Shown: positions 33,581-45,500 of the stretch, one piece after another
How the letters are laid out: every line of letters starts with the position of its first letter
Numbering within the stretch: position 1 is the stretch's first letter
Source: Cryphonectria parasitica EP155
Taxonomy: Eukaryota; Ascomycota; Sordariomycetes; Diaporthales; Cryphonectriaceae
Reading direction: 5' to 3'
Length of the DNA stretch: 64,000 nucleotides
NCBI RefSeq assembly: GCF_011745365.1
Contig: NW_024468917.1
Location: 1,984,001-2,048,000, forward strand
Notes under the pieces: generated by a model
Seen by the model: only the letters and a program-made list of their open reading frames with translations
Told to the model about the DNA's origin: nothing
Database searches by the model: none
Made by a program: the position numbers and the translations under genes

Positions 33581-33609
33581 AAGTGTGTGTGAGTGTGTGA
33601 GTGTGTGTC
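33581..33609 (+). repeat. TG-rich microsatellite
   Basis: Imperfect GT repeat interrupted by GAG every 8-10 nt. Confidence 0.75.
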
Positions 33610-35544
33610 AGCCCACAACCTAAAACGATTAAAAGATGGTGTGCTTCAGCGTGGCTTGATAAAACCTCGTCAGCTGGACATGCTTGGCAGTTAGGAGGGC
33701 CTAATTCGTCTGCTCTGCTTTGTTCCGTCGGCCTGTGAGATTTTGATCGTTTTTTATACAAAAAAAAAAAGGAGAAAATCAAAGAAGAAAGTCGACAGTA
33801 CCTTGGGTCTTTTGCGTGGTAGGCACACCCCCCACTCCCCTTTCGTCATTCTTTCTCTCTCCCTCTCTGTCTCTCTCTCTTTTCTCGTATACCCCTTCTT
33901 ATCTGTTGCGGTCCGCACAAGGTGCTTACCAGCCCAACGCCCCAACACCCACCCCCTGGCCCCCTCCCATCTTCGCCATGGCCTAGATGACCTTGCGTTT
34001 GGTGAATGAGAGTTGGCCCGATGCTTACAAGAGGTCATTGTACAGGGGGGTTTCCAGCCGTTCGGTACCTGACAGGTTTTCCATCCTTCGTCATTTATCT
34101 GCCCAGATGGTCAGAGCAGTCAGCCGACAAGCATACTTTTCTTCCTTTCTCCTTATGCTTTTTTTTCTTTTTCTTCTTCTTGCCTTAGTTCACGGATCTT
34201 CCGCCCGCTTGTACCTCCCATAGTCGTATCGAGGAGGAGGAAGAGGAGGAGGAGGATGCTTGGATGACTGTCTTGTTCCAATTTACTAGGAAAGGAAGGA
34301 AAAAGGAAAATAAATTAGGACGCTCAGCTGGCTAACAAGGTAATATTGCAGTGCTATGAGATAGGCCCAGCTCGTTTATCTCTGTCTGCAGGCAGTCTAT
34401 ACCGTCTTCGGCATATAACCTGGGGCTTTATAGGGCTGGATCCCGTCAGGAGAAGTGCAACATGGGGGCCTTCCTTCTACTGATTTCTAGCTGGTATGCG
34501 TACGTCTAAAAATTGCAGTGATCATGCCCGTATCTCGGCACGTTCATATCCCAATACGACATGCTTTTTGTCTTGGAATCTAGCACCCTCGAAGTAGGGA
34601 TTAGCTGCGGTGTCAGATGTGTGCTTAATTCCCTGCCCTGCCTTCTCCTTCGATCTCTTTTTACTCCTCCTACGCAACCCCCCCCCCCTTTTCTTCTCCT
34701 GCAACCTGTCCGTGAGGCTCAGCTAGTCAGAGACACTGCAGCCAGCTGGATCTTAGCCATTCATATAACAGGTGCGCCACAGCTCGTAGAGCTGTCCTCT
34801 CAGCGTCCACTGCCAAGTCGCTAGCCAGTCCTGTAGGAGGAACATGGTTTTTGCCAGGTTTGATCTCGTTGGGGAAAAAGGACGTAATAGACTCACCTAC
34901 ATGACAGGCTCCAACTCTCTTTTTTAGTTTCTCTCTCTATCTCTGTGCTCCTGTGGGCCCTGTAGGCGGCTTACTCTTTCCTTCTTTCTTTTCATTTTCA
35001 TTGACCGCCAATGTACACAATGTTTCACCCCGGACATGGCTCAGAAGTCAACCCACCCCCCCCCCCCACCTCCTCTTCTTTCCCCTAGCCCCTGTTTCGT
35101 TGGGTGGATTTTGCAGGGTGTGTGAAGCATAATCTAAGTAACCTTACTTACTAGTACTATAATATCACTACTACTAATCAACTTCTTGCCTGGCTCCGTG
35201 GCGTCCACGGGGATCCTTCCCACCTCCCCAACTGCCGCGCACCAAGCGGCATAACGAGAAAGCTTGTTCGTGTTTATTGGCTGGAGCTACCGTCCGATCG
35301 GGGTCGTCGCCCTACCAAAGTGAGAGAAAGAGGTCTCGATCTCTCTCCCCCTCCCAAGAGCATGGGTGCTCTGTAGAAAACCACACCTTGGCCCCTCCCT
35401 CCATCTTACCCCAGGCAGCGATGGCCGGTGGCTTGGGGATAAATGTCATCATCTCTCTTGAACTATGGCAGGCAGAGGGAGTCATACCGGCCATCTCGGA
35501 GAGAATGTGAGAGACACAGAGCGAGAAGGCTCGCACGGTCTCGA

Positions 35545-35565
35545 AGAGAGAGAGAGAGAGAGGGA
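35545..35565 (+). repeat. AG microsatellite
   Basis: AG dinucleotide run in the long gene-free region. Confidence 0.75.
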
Positions 35566-36316
35566 GGGAGAGGTATCCTTGACCTTCTATTCTAATGATG
35601 AAGGTCTCGGCGCGCTTTATTTTTTTCGAGTGACGCCATGCAAATTTGGCACCTGACTTTTGTCTCAGGGCAGCGCGTGGTAGATAGGGAAAAAAAAGCA
35701 AAGATGAGACTGGGCCCGCTGACAAGAGACGTACGAGGGCTAGGCCGAGGGGGGCTTCTAGGAGGAAGACAAGAGAGAAAGTAGTGAGAGGCCCCTCGAC
35801 GAGTGACCTATCAGCTAGCACCGACGAGGCTCCAGCTGAGGCTCTGTCCAGTCTAAGTCTAGGTTGCGGGCTACGTATTTATGCTAAAAATACCATATAA
35901 TTAGCGGACAGGCGTCCTGCAGAAAGCATTCATTTCATAAACCACAAACCCCCTGGCTGCCAGGGGACAATGACGTTTGGGCGGCGGCGGTCGATATCTT
36001 TCTTTTGACTTCATTTGCCACTCTCCTGCTCGAGCAACCCCCGAGGATTCTTCAAGTCAGGGCGGTTTACTCCCATGGAGAACAGTGTCCCTCGACTTGC
36101 TGCCCGCTGTGTTGCCGAATCTGTCTGGTGTTCTTTCGTGTCTTATGCATCATACATACCCTGCCTCTGAGATTGGGTCGAGCTTTCCTTTTTCACGTCG
36201 ACGCCGCGGGTAAGGAAAGGTCCAGGAAATAATAACCTTCCCCTACCGAAAAGGGCCCGAGTTCTCTGTTGTCTTTGATCTGGTCCCACGGGGTCTAAAG
36301 GGTTATATGCACCATT

Positions 36317-36964
36317 ATGTCGGACTCTTCCCATTCTGGCGGGCCAGGACGCTCGTTGCGGTCAGAGAGGGTGCCTGTCTCTTGCGGTGAATGCAGACGG
36401 CGGAAGCAAAAGGCAAGTGGAGGGGAAAGAAGAAGAAGAGGAAAGAAAGAAAAAAAAGAGATCGCTGGCCGGCTCTTCCAAAGACCCATGAGTTTTCCTT
36501 TTCCTCTCTTCTTCTCTCTGCCATGCCGTTGCGGCACCCTATGAAGAAGGAGGACGAGGAGGAGTCCGTGCAATATTAGGAAAGAATTGTGCTTTTCTGG
36601 GAACACACCGGCTGACGCAAGAGAGTTCTTCAGTGCAACCAAGGCCAGCCATGCAGCAACTGTGCAAGAAGATTTCCTCCTCCACTCTGCGAGTATATGA
36701 CGAATACCCACAGGTGTGATCACTCTCTCTCCTTTTGTGTCTCTGCATCCCTTGACAATAGGAAAAGTCGCCCCGAGGCACTTGTTGGTCTGACATATCG
36801 CCCCAAGAAGACGCAGTGATGGGCCTGGACAGTACCCGATGACAACGCTGCCCTGCAGTCTTCTCCCAGCCTCATTTTTGGGAGACGAACTCGCGCCGGT
36901 CGATGGCATCTCCCAGCCGCTTCTGCCGGCGGATCTACGTGTCCAGCTCCAACACCACCATGAT

Positions 36965-36998
<34 letters not shown>

Positions 36999-38978
36999 TA
37001 TGGCTAAACACAGACTGGCCGCAGCATGCAAACTCCAGCACGACAGGATGGGAAAGTCGATGGCAGGGGCCTGGGCCCGCACAAAGCAGTGCTACCCCGG
37101 TCACATGTCTACCAGGCTGTATGGCGCACTCTGACGCGTTTCACACTGCCAACGCGCTGCTGGACAGAATTATCATGTTCCCTGCGATACATACTCAGCA
37201 GTGGCAGGCTGAGAAGACTGACGAGATACTCTTCTGGCTGAGACAGCTGTCGTGGTCAGGCTCAGCAGGCGACGGCACGCCTCTGCCCTTCGAGGCAACG
37301 CGGCAAGATGCTGAGCTATTGCGCTTCTGTAAGTTGAATACCACTCATCTGTTGAGAAGAAGGGAAAAAAGAAGCAAAAAAAAAAAAAAATCATCTCGCG
37401 AGATGTGGGAAGCAATGCTGACTGCGCTTCTCTCCTTTCTGTCTCTCCGCCCCCGAAAAATAGTCGTCAACTTCATCTCCCGCTTCAAAGCGTCCCTTGA
37501 CAGCGAACCCGACGTCAACTCCAACCCATACATGAGGCAGTATGTCCCCTTCTGTCTGCACAGCCCGCTGCTCATCCAGACGGCCATCTACACGTCGGCC
37601 TGCTTCCAGGGCGAGATGGGCAACATCGAAAGCACAACGGCAGTGGCACACAAGTGCCGTGCCATCGAGATGTTGACGGAGCACCTGCAGAGCCGAGGGT
37701 CGACGACGGATGAGGCTATCGCGGGCGTGATGCAGCTGATGCTCAACGAGTGGTACTGGGGCAACACGGACGACCTGCGGGCGCACCTGACCGGCCTGCG
37801 CGAGATGGTAAGGCTGCGGGGTGGGTTTGGAAATCTGGGCCTTGGGGGCTTGCTAGCCAGGCTTGTCATTGTGTAAGATGGAGCCGAAGGCGGGGGGAGC
37901 GCGATACAATACCCATCCGCCCCTCCCCCTCAGGAGACGGGACTTAGACTGTTGCAGAGCGCTGGTGCTGACCAGGAGAGCCAGGTCCGACATCGCCATC
38001 GCTTTATCTTTTGAGGTCCGGCCATATCTTCAAGGCGGGCCCGAATTCGACTTTCGAGACGTCGCGCGGGTCCCGTTCAGGGTGTTCCTTAACACGCCCC
38101 TGGTGCCCTCGCTCGCATCATTCTCGAGATGCGCCGAGGCACTGCACATGCATCAGGCCACTGCGCAGACCCTCGATGACATGAGGTTCCTGATCAGGCT
38201 GGTCCTGGCCCTGCCAGAGTATCCGTCAGAAAAGGACCTCCAGAAGGTCCAGAGCACATCCGCCTGGATTTACGACCGCATCTCCAACCTCACGGCCGAG
38301 GCTCCAGCAGCGCAGCAGCGCCACAGGGGGTCCGAGGACCAGCTCAGCCCCCTGAGCGCGGACCCGTTTGGCTCGACAGCACTCCGACGTTCATCCTCAG
38401 GCGAACCCCCGCGGCGGGCCTCTCGACACCCGAGCCCCACGACCCCAAGCCACACGGCGAGCATCGATACTGCCAGTCCACCGGGCCCTACTGTCCAGGA
38501 CACCATGTACCAGGCCGTAAGGCAGGCAGCTCTGATCTATGCGAGGGCCATCATGACCCGGAAACCCCTGCGAGACCCGGCCGTCTGCAGCCAAGAGGAC
38601 TTCCTCCGGCTGTGGACTACCGTCTGGAGGATCCCTTTGCGCAGCTGGAAGACCGTGCTCGGTGTCTTTGCGTGGGTCGTGTTGAGTATCACGCCTGCGT
38701 CGCGCGGCACGCCGCACGAGAGGTTCGTCAAGAGCCTTTTGACGGTGGGCCTGGTCCAGATGGGAATGGAGGACTGGGATGTCACCGAGAGGGCAATGAA
38801 AGGCGCGCTGACGCTGATCGAGTGGCTGACGGGAGGCATCAGCGGTGACAGCGCAGGAGGACATCACGAGGAGCAGAAAGGAAGGGTTGGTGGTCTTGAC
38901 TCGGGGTCCTTTATCGATCCAGGGCTTTTTGCCAACGGAACGACAACAACGACAGGGCCTGTGACGCAGGGTTGGTGA
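36317..38978 (+). CDS. Zn2Cys6 fungal transcription factor
   Basis: Preferred exons: 36317-36412, 36634-36713, 36859-37328, 37464-37872 and 37976-38978; 685 aa with frame kept throughout. The binuclear zinc cluster is CGECRRRKQK/CNQGQPCSNCARRFPPPLCEY: Cys2-x6-Cys3 spans the first intron, and C5-x8-C6 ends the cluster. That intron has a GC donor (AAG/GCAAGT). After the cluster come a Gln10 tract (CAG repeat, 36968-36997) and a fungal-specific regulatory domain with ISRFKASLDSEP, YVPFCLHSPLLIQTAIYTSACF and LREMVRLRGGFGNLGLGGLLA. The junction between exons 2 and 3 is uncertain: a short extra exon beginning at 36762 is an alternative. Intron 37329-37463 is stop-free and a multiple of three. The last acceptor could also be 37933. 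Target genes are unknown; the neighbouring MATE gene is a possible target (inference). Confidence 0.82.
36413..36633 (+). other. GC-AG intron splitting the zinc cluster
   Basis: Donor AAG/GCAAGT and acceptor TTCTTCAG. Joining at these sites places the third Cys of the cluster six residues after the second, as the family requires. No GT donor nearby does this. Confidence 0.8.
36968..36997 (+). repeat. CAG repeat coding for Gln10
   Basis: Ten perfect CAG codons within the transcription factor, flanked by His-rich sequence. Confidence 0.9.
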
Positions 38979-39072
38979 TGTCTGTTGAAGAGATGTTCGT
39001 CCCTGTATCTCTCTCACACCAGAGGGGGAAGCAGCGGCCCGTGTACAATTAACAGTATATGCCTTTTCTATG

Positions 39073-39110
39073 TCTTCTTCTTCTTCTTCTTCTTCTCCTT
39101 CTTCTTCTTC
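39073..39110 (+). repeat. TTC microsatellite
   Basis: About twelve TTC units with one TCC interruption, 95 nt after the transcription-factor stop codon. Confidence 0.85.
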
Positions 39111-40239
39111 CATTCCAGCGATGGCGTTGTTGAACCTTTGATTGGGCGCGGGGTTGGCAAAGTACAAGACGACAAGACAGAAATCATTTTGAGAAGAGAA
39201 CCCTTCACGGCTTCCCAGCAGCCAGATAGGGTTAGGGTTTAATATTGTATACAATGGATCACCACAGAGCTTTTGTTGGGTTTTATTTCCTTTTCTTCTA
39301 GCTTTTTCTTTCTTTCATCTCTTTTTCCATTTTTTTTCTTTAACCCTTGAGATGTACTCAAGCACCCTCTCTCAGAAATTGTAATGAGGTTGCAAAGCTC
39401 AATTGATCTCTGTTCAAGCTGAATTTCGATGACATCTTTGACAATCTGGTGATCCACTGAAACTATTAACTCAAGCACACAATGTCCCTTAATAGGCTAT
39501 TTATGCCAAATCCAGATCTGCGGCAAGGTTCTGTAAAACCTCGGGTTGTAAGGATAGCAACACCTGCAACGAGTCAACAACGTCCGTAGTCAGCGGCGAA
39601 CCAGAGGAACTTTCCCTATCTCGCACTATACGTTCTATAGTACATGGCTGGCTGCCGGTTCCAGGAGCTCCACCGCTTCTTTGGCCGGTCCGTTATGAAT
39701 TACCTTGACAAATGCTACGAGCGGCAGTGCCCGTCTCCCCAATCTCTCACTCTCCCACTCTCCTCCCTTCTCGGCGTTCATGGATGAATGGCTTGATTAT
39801 GTTAGTCGATCCGGATGGCTTACAGATAGATATCTTCGCCCACGCTTATTACTCTGATTTTATCTCGGGCACTCTTATCTCTCTACCATGCATGCATTTT
39901 ATCTCCCTGGGTTTTTAGATCTGCCCCTCCTCGCTACTCTGTCATCATGAGTTACATCGCGGGGCATATGGCCCACTGACAACGTCGTCGACGTCGTTGA
40001 ATTGTCTCGGGGGGAAAAAAAAAGAAGGAAGAAAAGAGAGAGAAAAAGTCTTTTTCCTACTGTTTCCTGTCTCTTTCATCCTCTCATTCTTGCCTTATTG
40101 TCGCGAATCCGTGACATGGGCAATCTCGTGAATCTTTAGCCGTGATCCTGTTGACCAATTCCTCCTTTTTTCTTCTCGAAAACATTACAACTCTAAGACC
40201 ATTGCCCACCTTTCCCGCAGATTCTCAAGGGATTGACAG

Positions 40240-40270
40240 GAGAAGAAGAAGAAGAAGAAGAAGAAGAAGG
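40240..40270 (+). repeat. GAA microsatellite in the MATE leader
   Basis: About ten GAA units ending 37 nt before the MATE start codon, so it is likely transcribed in the 5' UTR. Confidence 0.85.
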
Positions 40271-40306
40271 AAAACATATCTCGGTCTTTAGTCACAAACA
40301 AACACA

Positions 40307-41950
40307 ATGCCAAGCGGCTCCTCATCCTCTGAGACGGTGAGCTCAGATGGCATGCCGCCCACCGAGACCTCCGCCCTCCTCCCGAAGCCTGGAGCACCGG
40401 AATACCCAACAGCTTCAGATGTCCTGGCGGAGCCGACAGAGCCCGGGGCGCCCGAGTGGAGGACATGGCTCGGCGAGATCTGGCTCCTCACCAAGGCCTC
40501 GATCCCCGTCATATTAGCCTACACGCTGCAGAACTCCCTACAAACCGTGTCGGTCCTGGTCGTGGGCCGGCTGTCCCCCGAGGCGCTGGCCACGGCTGCC
40601 TTCTCGTACATGTTTGCCATGGCGACGGCCTGGCTGATCGCTCTCGGCGGGACCACCGCGCTCGACACCTTGGCCTCGAGCAGCTTCACCGGCTCCTCGA
40701 ACAAGCACGACCTCGGCATCCTCCTGCAGAGAGGCATCTTCGTCCTGTCTCTATTCTATGCAGTCGTGGCTGTCATCTGGCTCTTCTCTGAGCACATCTT
40801 CCGTGCGCTCGGCCAGGAGGAGTTCATCTGTATTCAGAGCTCGAGGTTTCTGATGTGTCTGATCCCAGGCGGGCTGGGTTATATCTGGTTCGAGGCGATG
40901 AAAAAGTACTTACAGGCGCAAGGTAAGCAAACGGAATCTTCCAGTCAAACCCCCCTTGATCGTCCCGATCGATGATGTTGACTGACTGGGCTCCCTTTCT
41001 GTGTTCCTCCATTTTCAGAGATCTATCGTCCTGGCACCTACGTTCTCCTCATCACCTCGCCTCTCAACGCCCTCCTGAACTACCTCTTCATCTACACCTT
41101 CAATATCGGCCTGTACGGCGCGCCCCTCGCCACAGGCCTCTCCTACTGGCTCTCCTTCCTGCTCCTCGTCGCCTACACCATTTTTGTCAAAGGCAGCGAG
41201 TGCTGGGGCGGGCTCGCCCCCGCCAGGGCCATGCACCATATCGGCCCCTTTGCGCGCCTCGCCTTGCTGGGAGTGGTCCACGTCGGCACCGAGTGGTGGG
41301 CCTTCGAGATCGTCGCCCTCGCAGCAGGCCGCCTGGGCACCATCCCACTCGCCGCGCAGAGCGTCATCATGACCGCCGATCAGATCATCAACACCGTCCC
41401 CTTCGGCCTGGGCGTCGCGGCCTCGGCCCGGCTGGGCAACCTGCTCGGGGCGCAGCGGCCCCACGACGCCAGACGGGCCGCCCACTGCGCCGCGGTGCTG
41501 AGCACAGTGCTGGGCGCTGTCATCTTGGCCGTGCTTATGGGCACCAAGGACGTCTTCGGCAGGCTGTTCAACGATGACGAGCGTGTGGTGAAGCTCGTCG
41601 CCGAGGTCATGCCCTACGTAGCCCTGTTCCAGATCGCCGACGGGCTGAACGGGTCCTGTGGCGGCGTGCTCCGCGGTATGGGCCGCCAGTGGGTCGGTGC
41701 GCTGGTCAACATCGTGAGTTACTACTGCGGCGCCCTGCCTGGTGGCATCTACCTTGCATTCCACGGCTGGGGGCTGGCGGGTCTCTGGGTTGGGCAGTGT
41801 GTGGCCCTGTATCTTGTGGGTGCGTTGGAGTGGGTGATTGTTGGTATGAGCAAGTGGGAGAAGGAGGTCGACCGAGCTCTGCAGAGGTTAGAGGCTGGAG
41901 GAATGGGAAGGAGGGCTGAAGATCCAGACCAGGACTCGAGCACGGTCTGA
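40307..41950 (+). CDS. MATE-family multidrug/cation antiporter
   Basis: Two exons, 40307-40922 and 41019-41950, joined through a 96-nt intron (GTAAGC...TTTCAG) that restores YLQAQ/EIYRPGTYVLL; 515 aa. The hydrophobic profile fits about twelve membrane helices after a 60-residue cytosolic N-terminus with a TETSALLPK motif (dileucine-type, common in vacuolar transporters). Family landmarks: PVILAYTLQNSLQTVSVLVVGRL in helix 1, ALDTLASSSFTGS with the conserved Q/S-rich turn after helix 2, and the second-half equivalent PFGLGVAASARLGNLLGA. The family exports drugs, toxins or cations in exchange for H+ or Na+. The TETSALL signal suggests vacuole or endomembrane, which is inference. The gene is convergent with the helicase. 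Confidence 0.93.
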
Positions 41951-42536
41951 AGCCGGTACAATTTAACGCTCTCGCCGTTCCAAAGTTCTTCCTAAGAAGT
42001 ATACATAAGAGTCTCAGTTTCTCGTATCCTTGGAAGAGACGTGTAGGACTTCCGAGACGCATGTAAACCTCACTATACACATCAGTCAACAAGCAAAAAT
42101 TTAAGACGTTTGGGCAGAGAATGGTTATGAGGGTCAGGCGCTAGTGGAAGGAACAACGTGACACAAGGGGTGTGTCTACATGTTGGTGTCATGGCTTGTG
42201 GTCGTCTCGAAACTGGACTCTATCAGAGGCCACCTGTGAAGCCTCAGCAAGGGGGACTCTTTCGGCACAATGATCTACAGAATGATCCAAGATCAAAAGA
42301 CATACAATCTTGTTCAGGCCTCAGCAGTGTCACTTTTGTGATTCAGATCTGGAACCCGTTCTGGCGGTCATCCAAGGCCCTCTACAAGATCATGCCTTAG
42401 CTACCTTCCAAGTGACATTCGTCAACCGCCGGAGCCCGTTCGAGGTCTCCCTCGACTGCTCAGGTCTTCCATCGACGCTTGACGTCTTCATCATCATCTC
42501 CATCGCGGTGGTGTCTTTCATCGTTGTCGTAGCTTC
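41951..42536. other. Intergenic region between convergent MATE and helicase genes
   Basis: 3' flanks of two convergent genes; nothing further supported. Confidence 0.45.
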
Positions 42537-45500
42537 CTAAGCCGCGCCAGCCCTATTGCTGTTCACAACACCTCCGGTATTGTTCTTATTGTCTCCAAAG
42601 TCTTGTGAGAAGATCTGCTGCCAGACGGCCAGCCACTTCTCGTGCTGAGCCGTTGGCAACTTACCCGGATTCTTGAACGACCGGGTGAGCATCTCGCGTA
42701 GCCGGGACCTCAAAACTTTCATCACCAGCATCGTCTTCCAGTCAGGAGCGGCGAATCGTGCACGATTGCCATCGAGGACAAGAACCCCTGAGTACATCTG
42801 CGAGGTATGTGTCAGAGGATACGGAACATTTTTAAGACAGAGGGGAGAAGAGGAAGGGAAAGGGGGGGGGGCTCACGTCGGCGCGAACATCACCACACAG
42901 CAGCGCGATGGCAAATGACTCGGCAGCGGTCGTCTCGTGAGCATTCAGGTGTCTGAAAATGTCAGCATTGGTATTTCCTCAAAGATCGATGCAGAAGACT
43001 TACGCTTTCGACTGCATGATATGGTAGTAGCTCAGCCACCTGAGTTCATTGTGTCCCCTATTGACACTTGTCGGATGTAGGCTGATTGACTGGTTATTGC
43101 TCACGTTGCGCAGGCCCTTCCCGCCAGGAACATCGCGGATGAGCAGTTTAGGATAGAAGCTCCAGGCAATAACAGACTGCGTTATGGAATCGTTCTCGCT
43201 GTTGATGTTGACTCGCCTTGGCAGCTCAAAGAATGCCTGATTCCGCCGACGTCCACCGCCAGAGTGACGGAGGCGGTTCAGACTCCTGCGCTCCTCATCT
43301 GTAAGCTGCAAGAACCCAGAGTCGGCGAGTGCAGCCAGTAACGAGCCTTTGAGCTCTTCGATGTTGGCCAAATTTTGTGGGCTGAGGAAGTTTTTCCTGC
43401 AGAATTGGAACTCTTGGCCGCTGTTGCCAGAGGCGGACTGGCAGACACGCTTCCACGCCAAGTAGGCATTGTACACGGTCAGCAGGTCTGAATCTCCCCG
43501 CCGGTATGCCAGCCGAATCGCATCTGCCTGCGCCCGCTGGCCAAAGGGTGCCACGAAGGGAGATTTGGAGGACAGGATAGCTGCTACTGTGACAGCCATG
43601 TCGAGACACTTGAAAACCGTGCCCATGAGAACAAGCTTGCCAAGGAAGACATCCAGGGGAAGACGTGCAAGTTGTTGACCAAGCGGGGTCAACTCCTCCG
43701 CAGCCGTCAGGGCGCGCACGTCGACAAGGGCGTCAACAGCTCTGCGGATATTCTTGGCGGCAGGAGGATCCAGCGCTTGGCTAAGCGTTTCCTCGATACC
43801 TCCAATCTTGCAGATCTTGACACGAATCGCAAGATCTTGCAGTGACAAGCGGAGCATCTCAGGCGTCTGCTGATCGCTTATGATACTGTCATGTCTGTAC
43901 TTGGTAAACATGTGAAAGCAGAGCCCTTCCTGCACACGACCGGCTCGGCCACGACGCTGCTTCGCATTCGCCCTCGAGATGAATGTGTCGATGAGGCGCG
44001 ACAGCTGGCGACGCTCATCAAAGCGCATCTCACGATGCTTGCCAGTGTCAATCACGCAGGTGACGTCCGGAATAGTGATACCGGTCTCGGCAATGTTGGT
44101 CGCGAGCACAATCTTCCTGTACCCAGGAGGAGGGATGTGAAATGCCGCTTCCTGCTCTTCAGAAGCGATGCTAGAATGCATGGGGTAGACAAGCCAATCG
44201 GTCTGGAAGAATCTATCTCCTAGTAGCATATCGTTGAGCGTCCGAATGTCAGCAATGCCAGGAAGAAAGATGAGTATAGCCTTGCTATAATCGAGATAAG
44301 AGGGGTCCACCGCTATTCGTGAGATGAGCTGGACGATGAGATCGAAGTCGATCTCGTATTCATTGAGCTGGGACAGGGTATTGCGGGTACGAGGAGAGTA
44401 TTGCTGAAGCGTCTTGAGAAGGTCGGGCTTGAGGGAACTGTCTGGTTCCGTGATGTCAAGCTCATCGTCGTCAAGACCAACGACCCTCTCCTTGACCCTC
44501 TTGTCGGCAGTGTAACCGGTCAACTCGACAGCATCCTCGAGATAGTTGACCTTGACGGGGAATGTCCGCCCAGGCACATTGAGCACCTGAGCCCCGCCAA
44601 AAAATTTCGAGAACCGCTCAGCATCCACCGTAGCTGACATCAGGACCACTTTCAGGTCCTTCCTCTTCGTCAACAGTTTCTTGAGGACGATAAGGAGGAA
44701 GTCGCTCTCGATGGATCGCTCGTGGACCTCATCAAGCACCAGGTGAGTAATTTCACGTAGCTCGTTGGAGCCCTCAAGCATCCTCATGACGATACCAGTC
44801 GTCGCGTAGATCAGTCGCGACTCTTTCGAGGTATTCGCTTCCAGTCTGATGGAATAGCCTACCAGTGACCGGGGCGTGCCAATCTCGCCTTTGCCTTCCC
44901 CAAGTTCTTCGCTAACACGACGAGCAAGAGATATAGCTGATATACGTCGGGGTTCGGTACAGTACACCTTGCATGGCTTGCCTTGAGAGAGCTGGTGTTC
45001 AAGCAAGAAAGACGGCACCTGGGTCGACTTGCCACAACCCGTTTCTCCGCAAATGATGACGACCTGCTCTCGCTCCACCGTGTCGACAACTTCTTGTCGA
45101 AAATGCCACATGGGCAGCTGCATGCGGGACTGCAGCATGGTCTGGTATTTCGGGGAACTTATCTTCTTTTGCCAAATGCCTTGGTAGTATTCGGGGCCAC
45201 CCGACACCCGCTTTTCAGCCAAGATGTCGGTAGTATCGGCTCCATTGCGGCCGTTGTTTCGACCGCGGAATGCTCCCTGCAGTAGAACACCGTCCTCCTC
45301 TTCCTGGTCGCGTCGCTTGCGAACCAGAGCTCGTAATTCCTTGACGATAGCGCGATCCTGCGCATCCACCTCGTTCTTCTTGGCCTCTGCATATTCGGCC
45401 CAAAGGTCCCGGAACTGAGATGGCAACCGCAATGAGACCTTCTCGTCTTTCGCAGACGAGCCAAAGACAAGAAACAGTGCCGTCGTTGCAATAAAGGCCT

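Larger units (their letters stand above)
32312..36316. other. 4-kb gene-free, low-complexity region upstream of the Zn2Cys6 gene
   Basis: The longest gap in the window. It holds C13 (33117-33129), C11 (34678-34688) and C12 (35056-35067) runs, a CATG repeat (33513-33531), TG repeats (33581-33609), an AG repeat (35545-35565) and many T/C-rich tracts. Open frames, including a 169-codon minus-strand one at 35312-35821, are translations of these simple sequences. Probably the patatin 3' end plus a long promoter or leader of the transcription factor; a non-coding RNA is possible but nothing in the sequence proves it. Confidence 0.55.
38979..40306. other. Intergenic region before the MATE gene
   Basis: Holds a TTC repeat (39073-39110) close to the transcription-factor 3' end and a GAA repeat (40240-40270) in the probable MATE 5' UTR. 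No gene supported; the 68-codon frame at 39712 has no features. Confidence 0.5.

Noticed and set aside
35312..35821. Minus-strand open frame of 169 codons
   Set aside because: Runs through AG/TC simple repeats, with composition that follows the repeats and no family motif.
36295..36909. Minus-strand open frame of 204 codons
   Set aside because: Antisense to the first exons of the Zn2Cys6 gene, whose cluster and splice sites are convincing.
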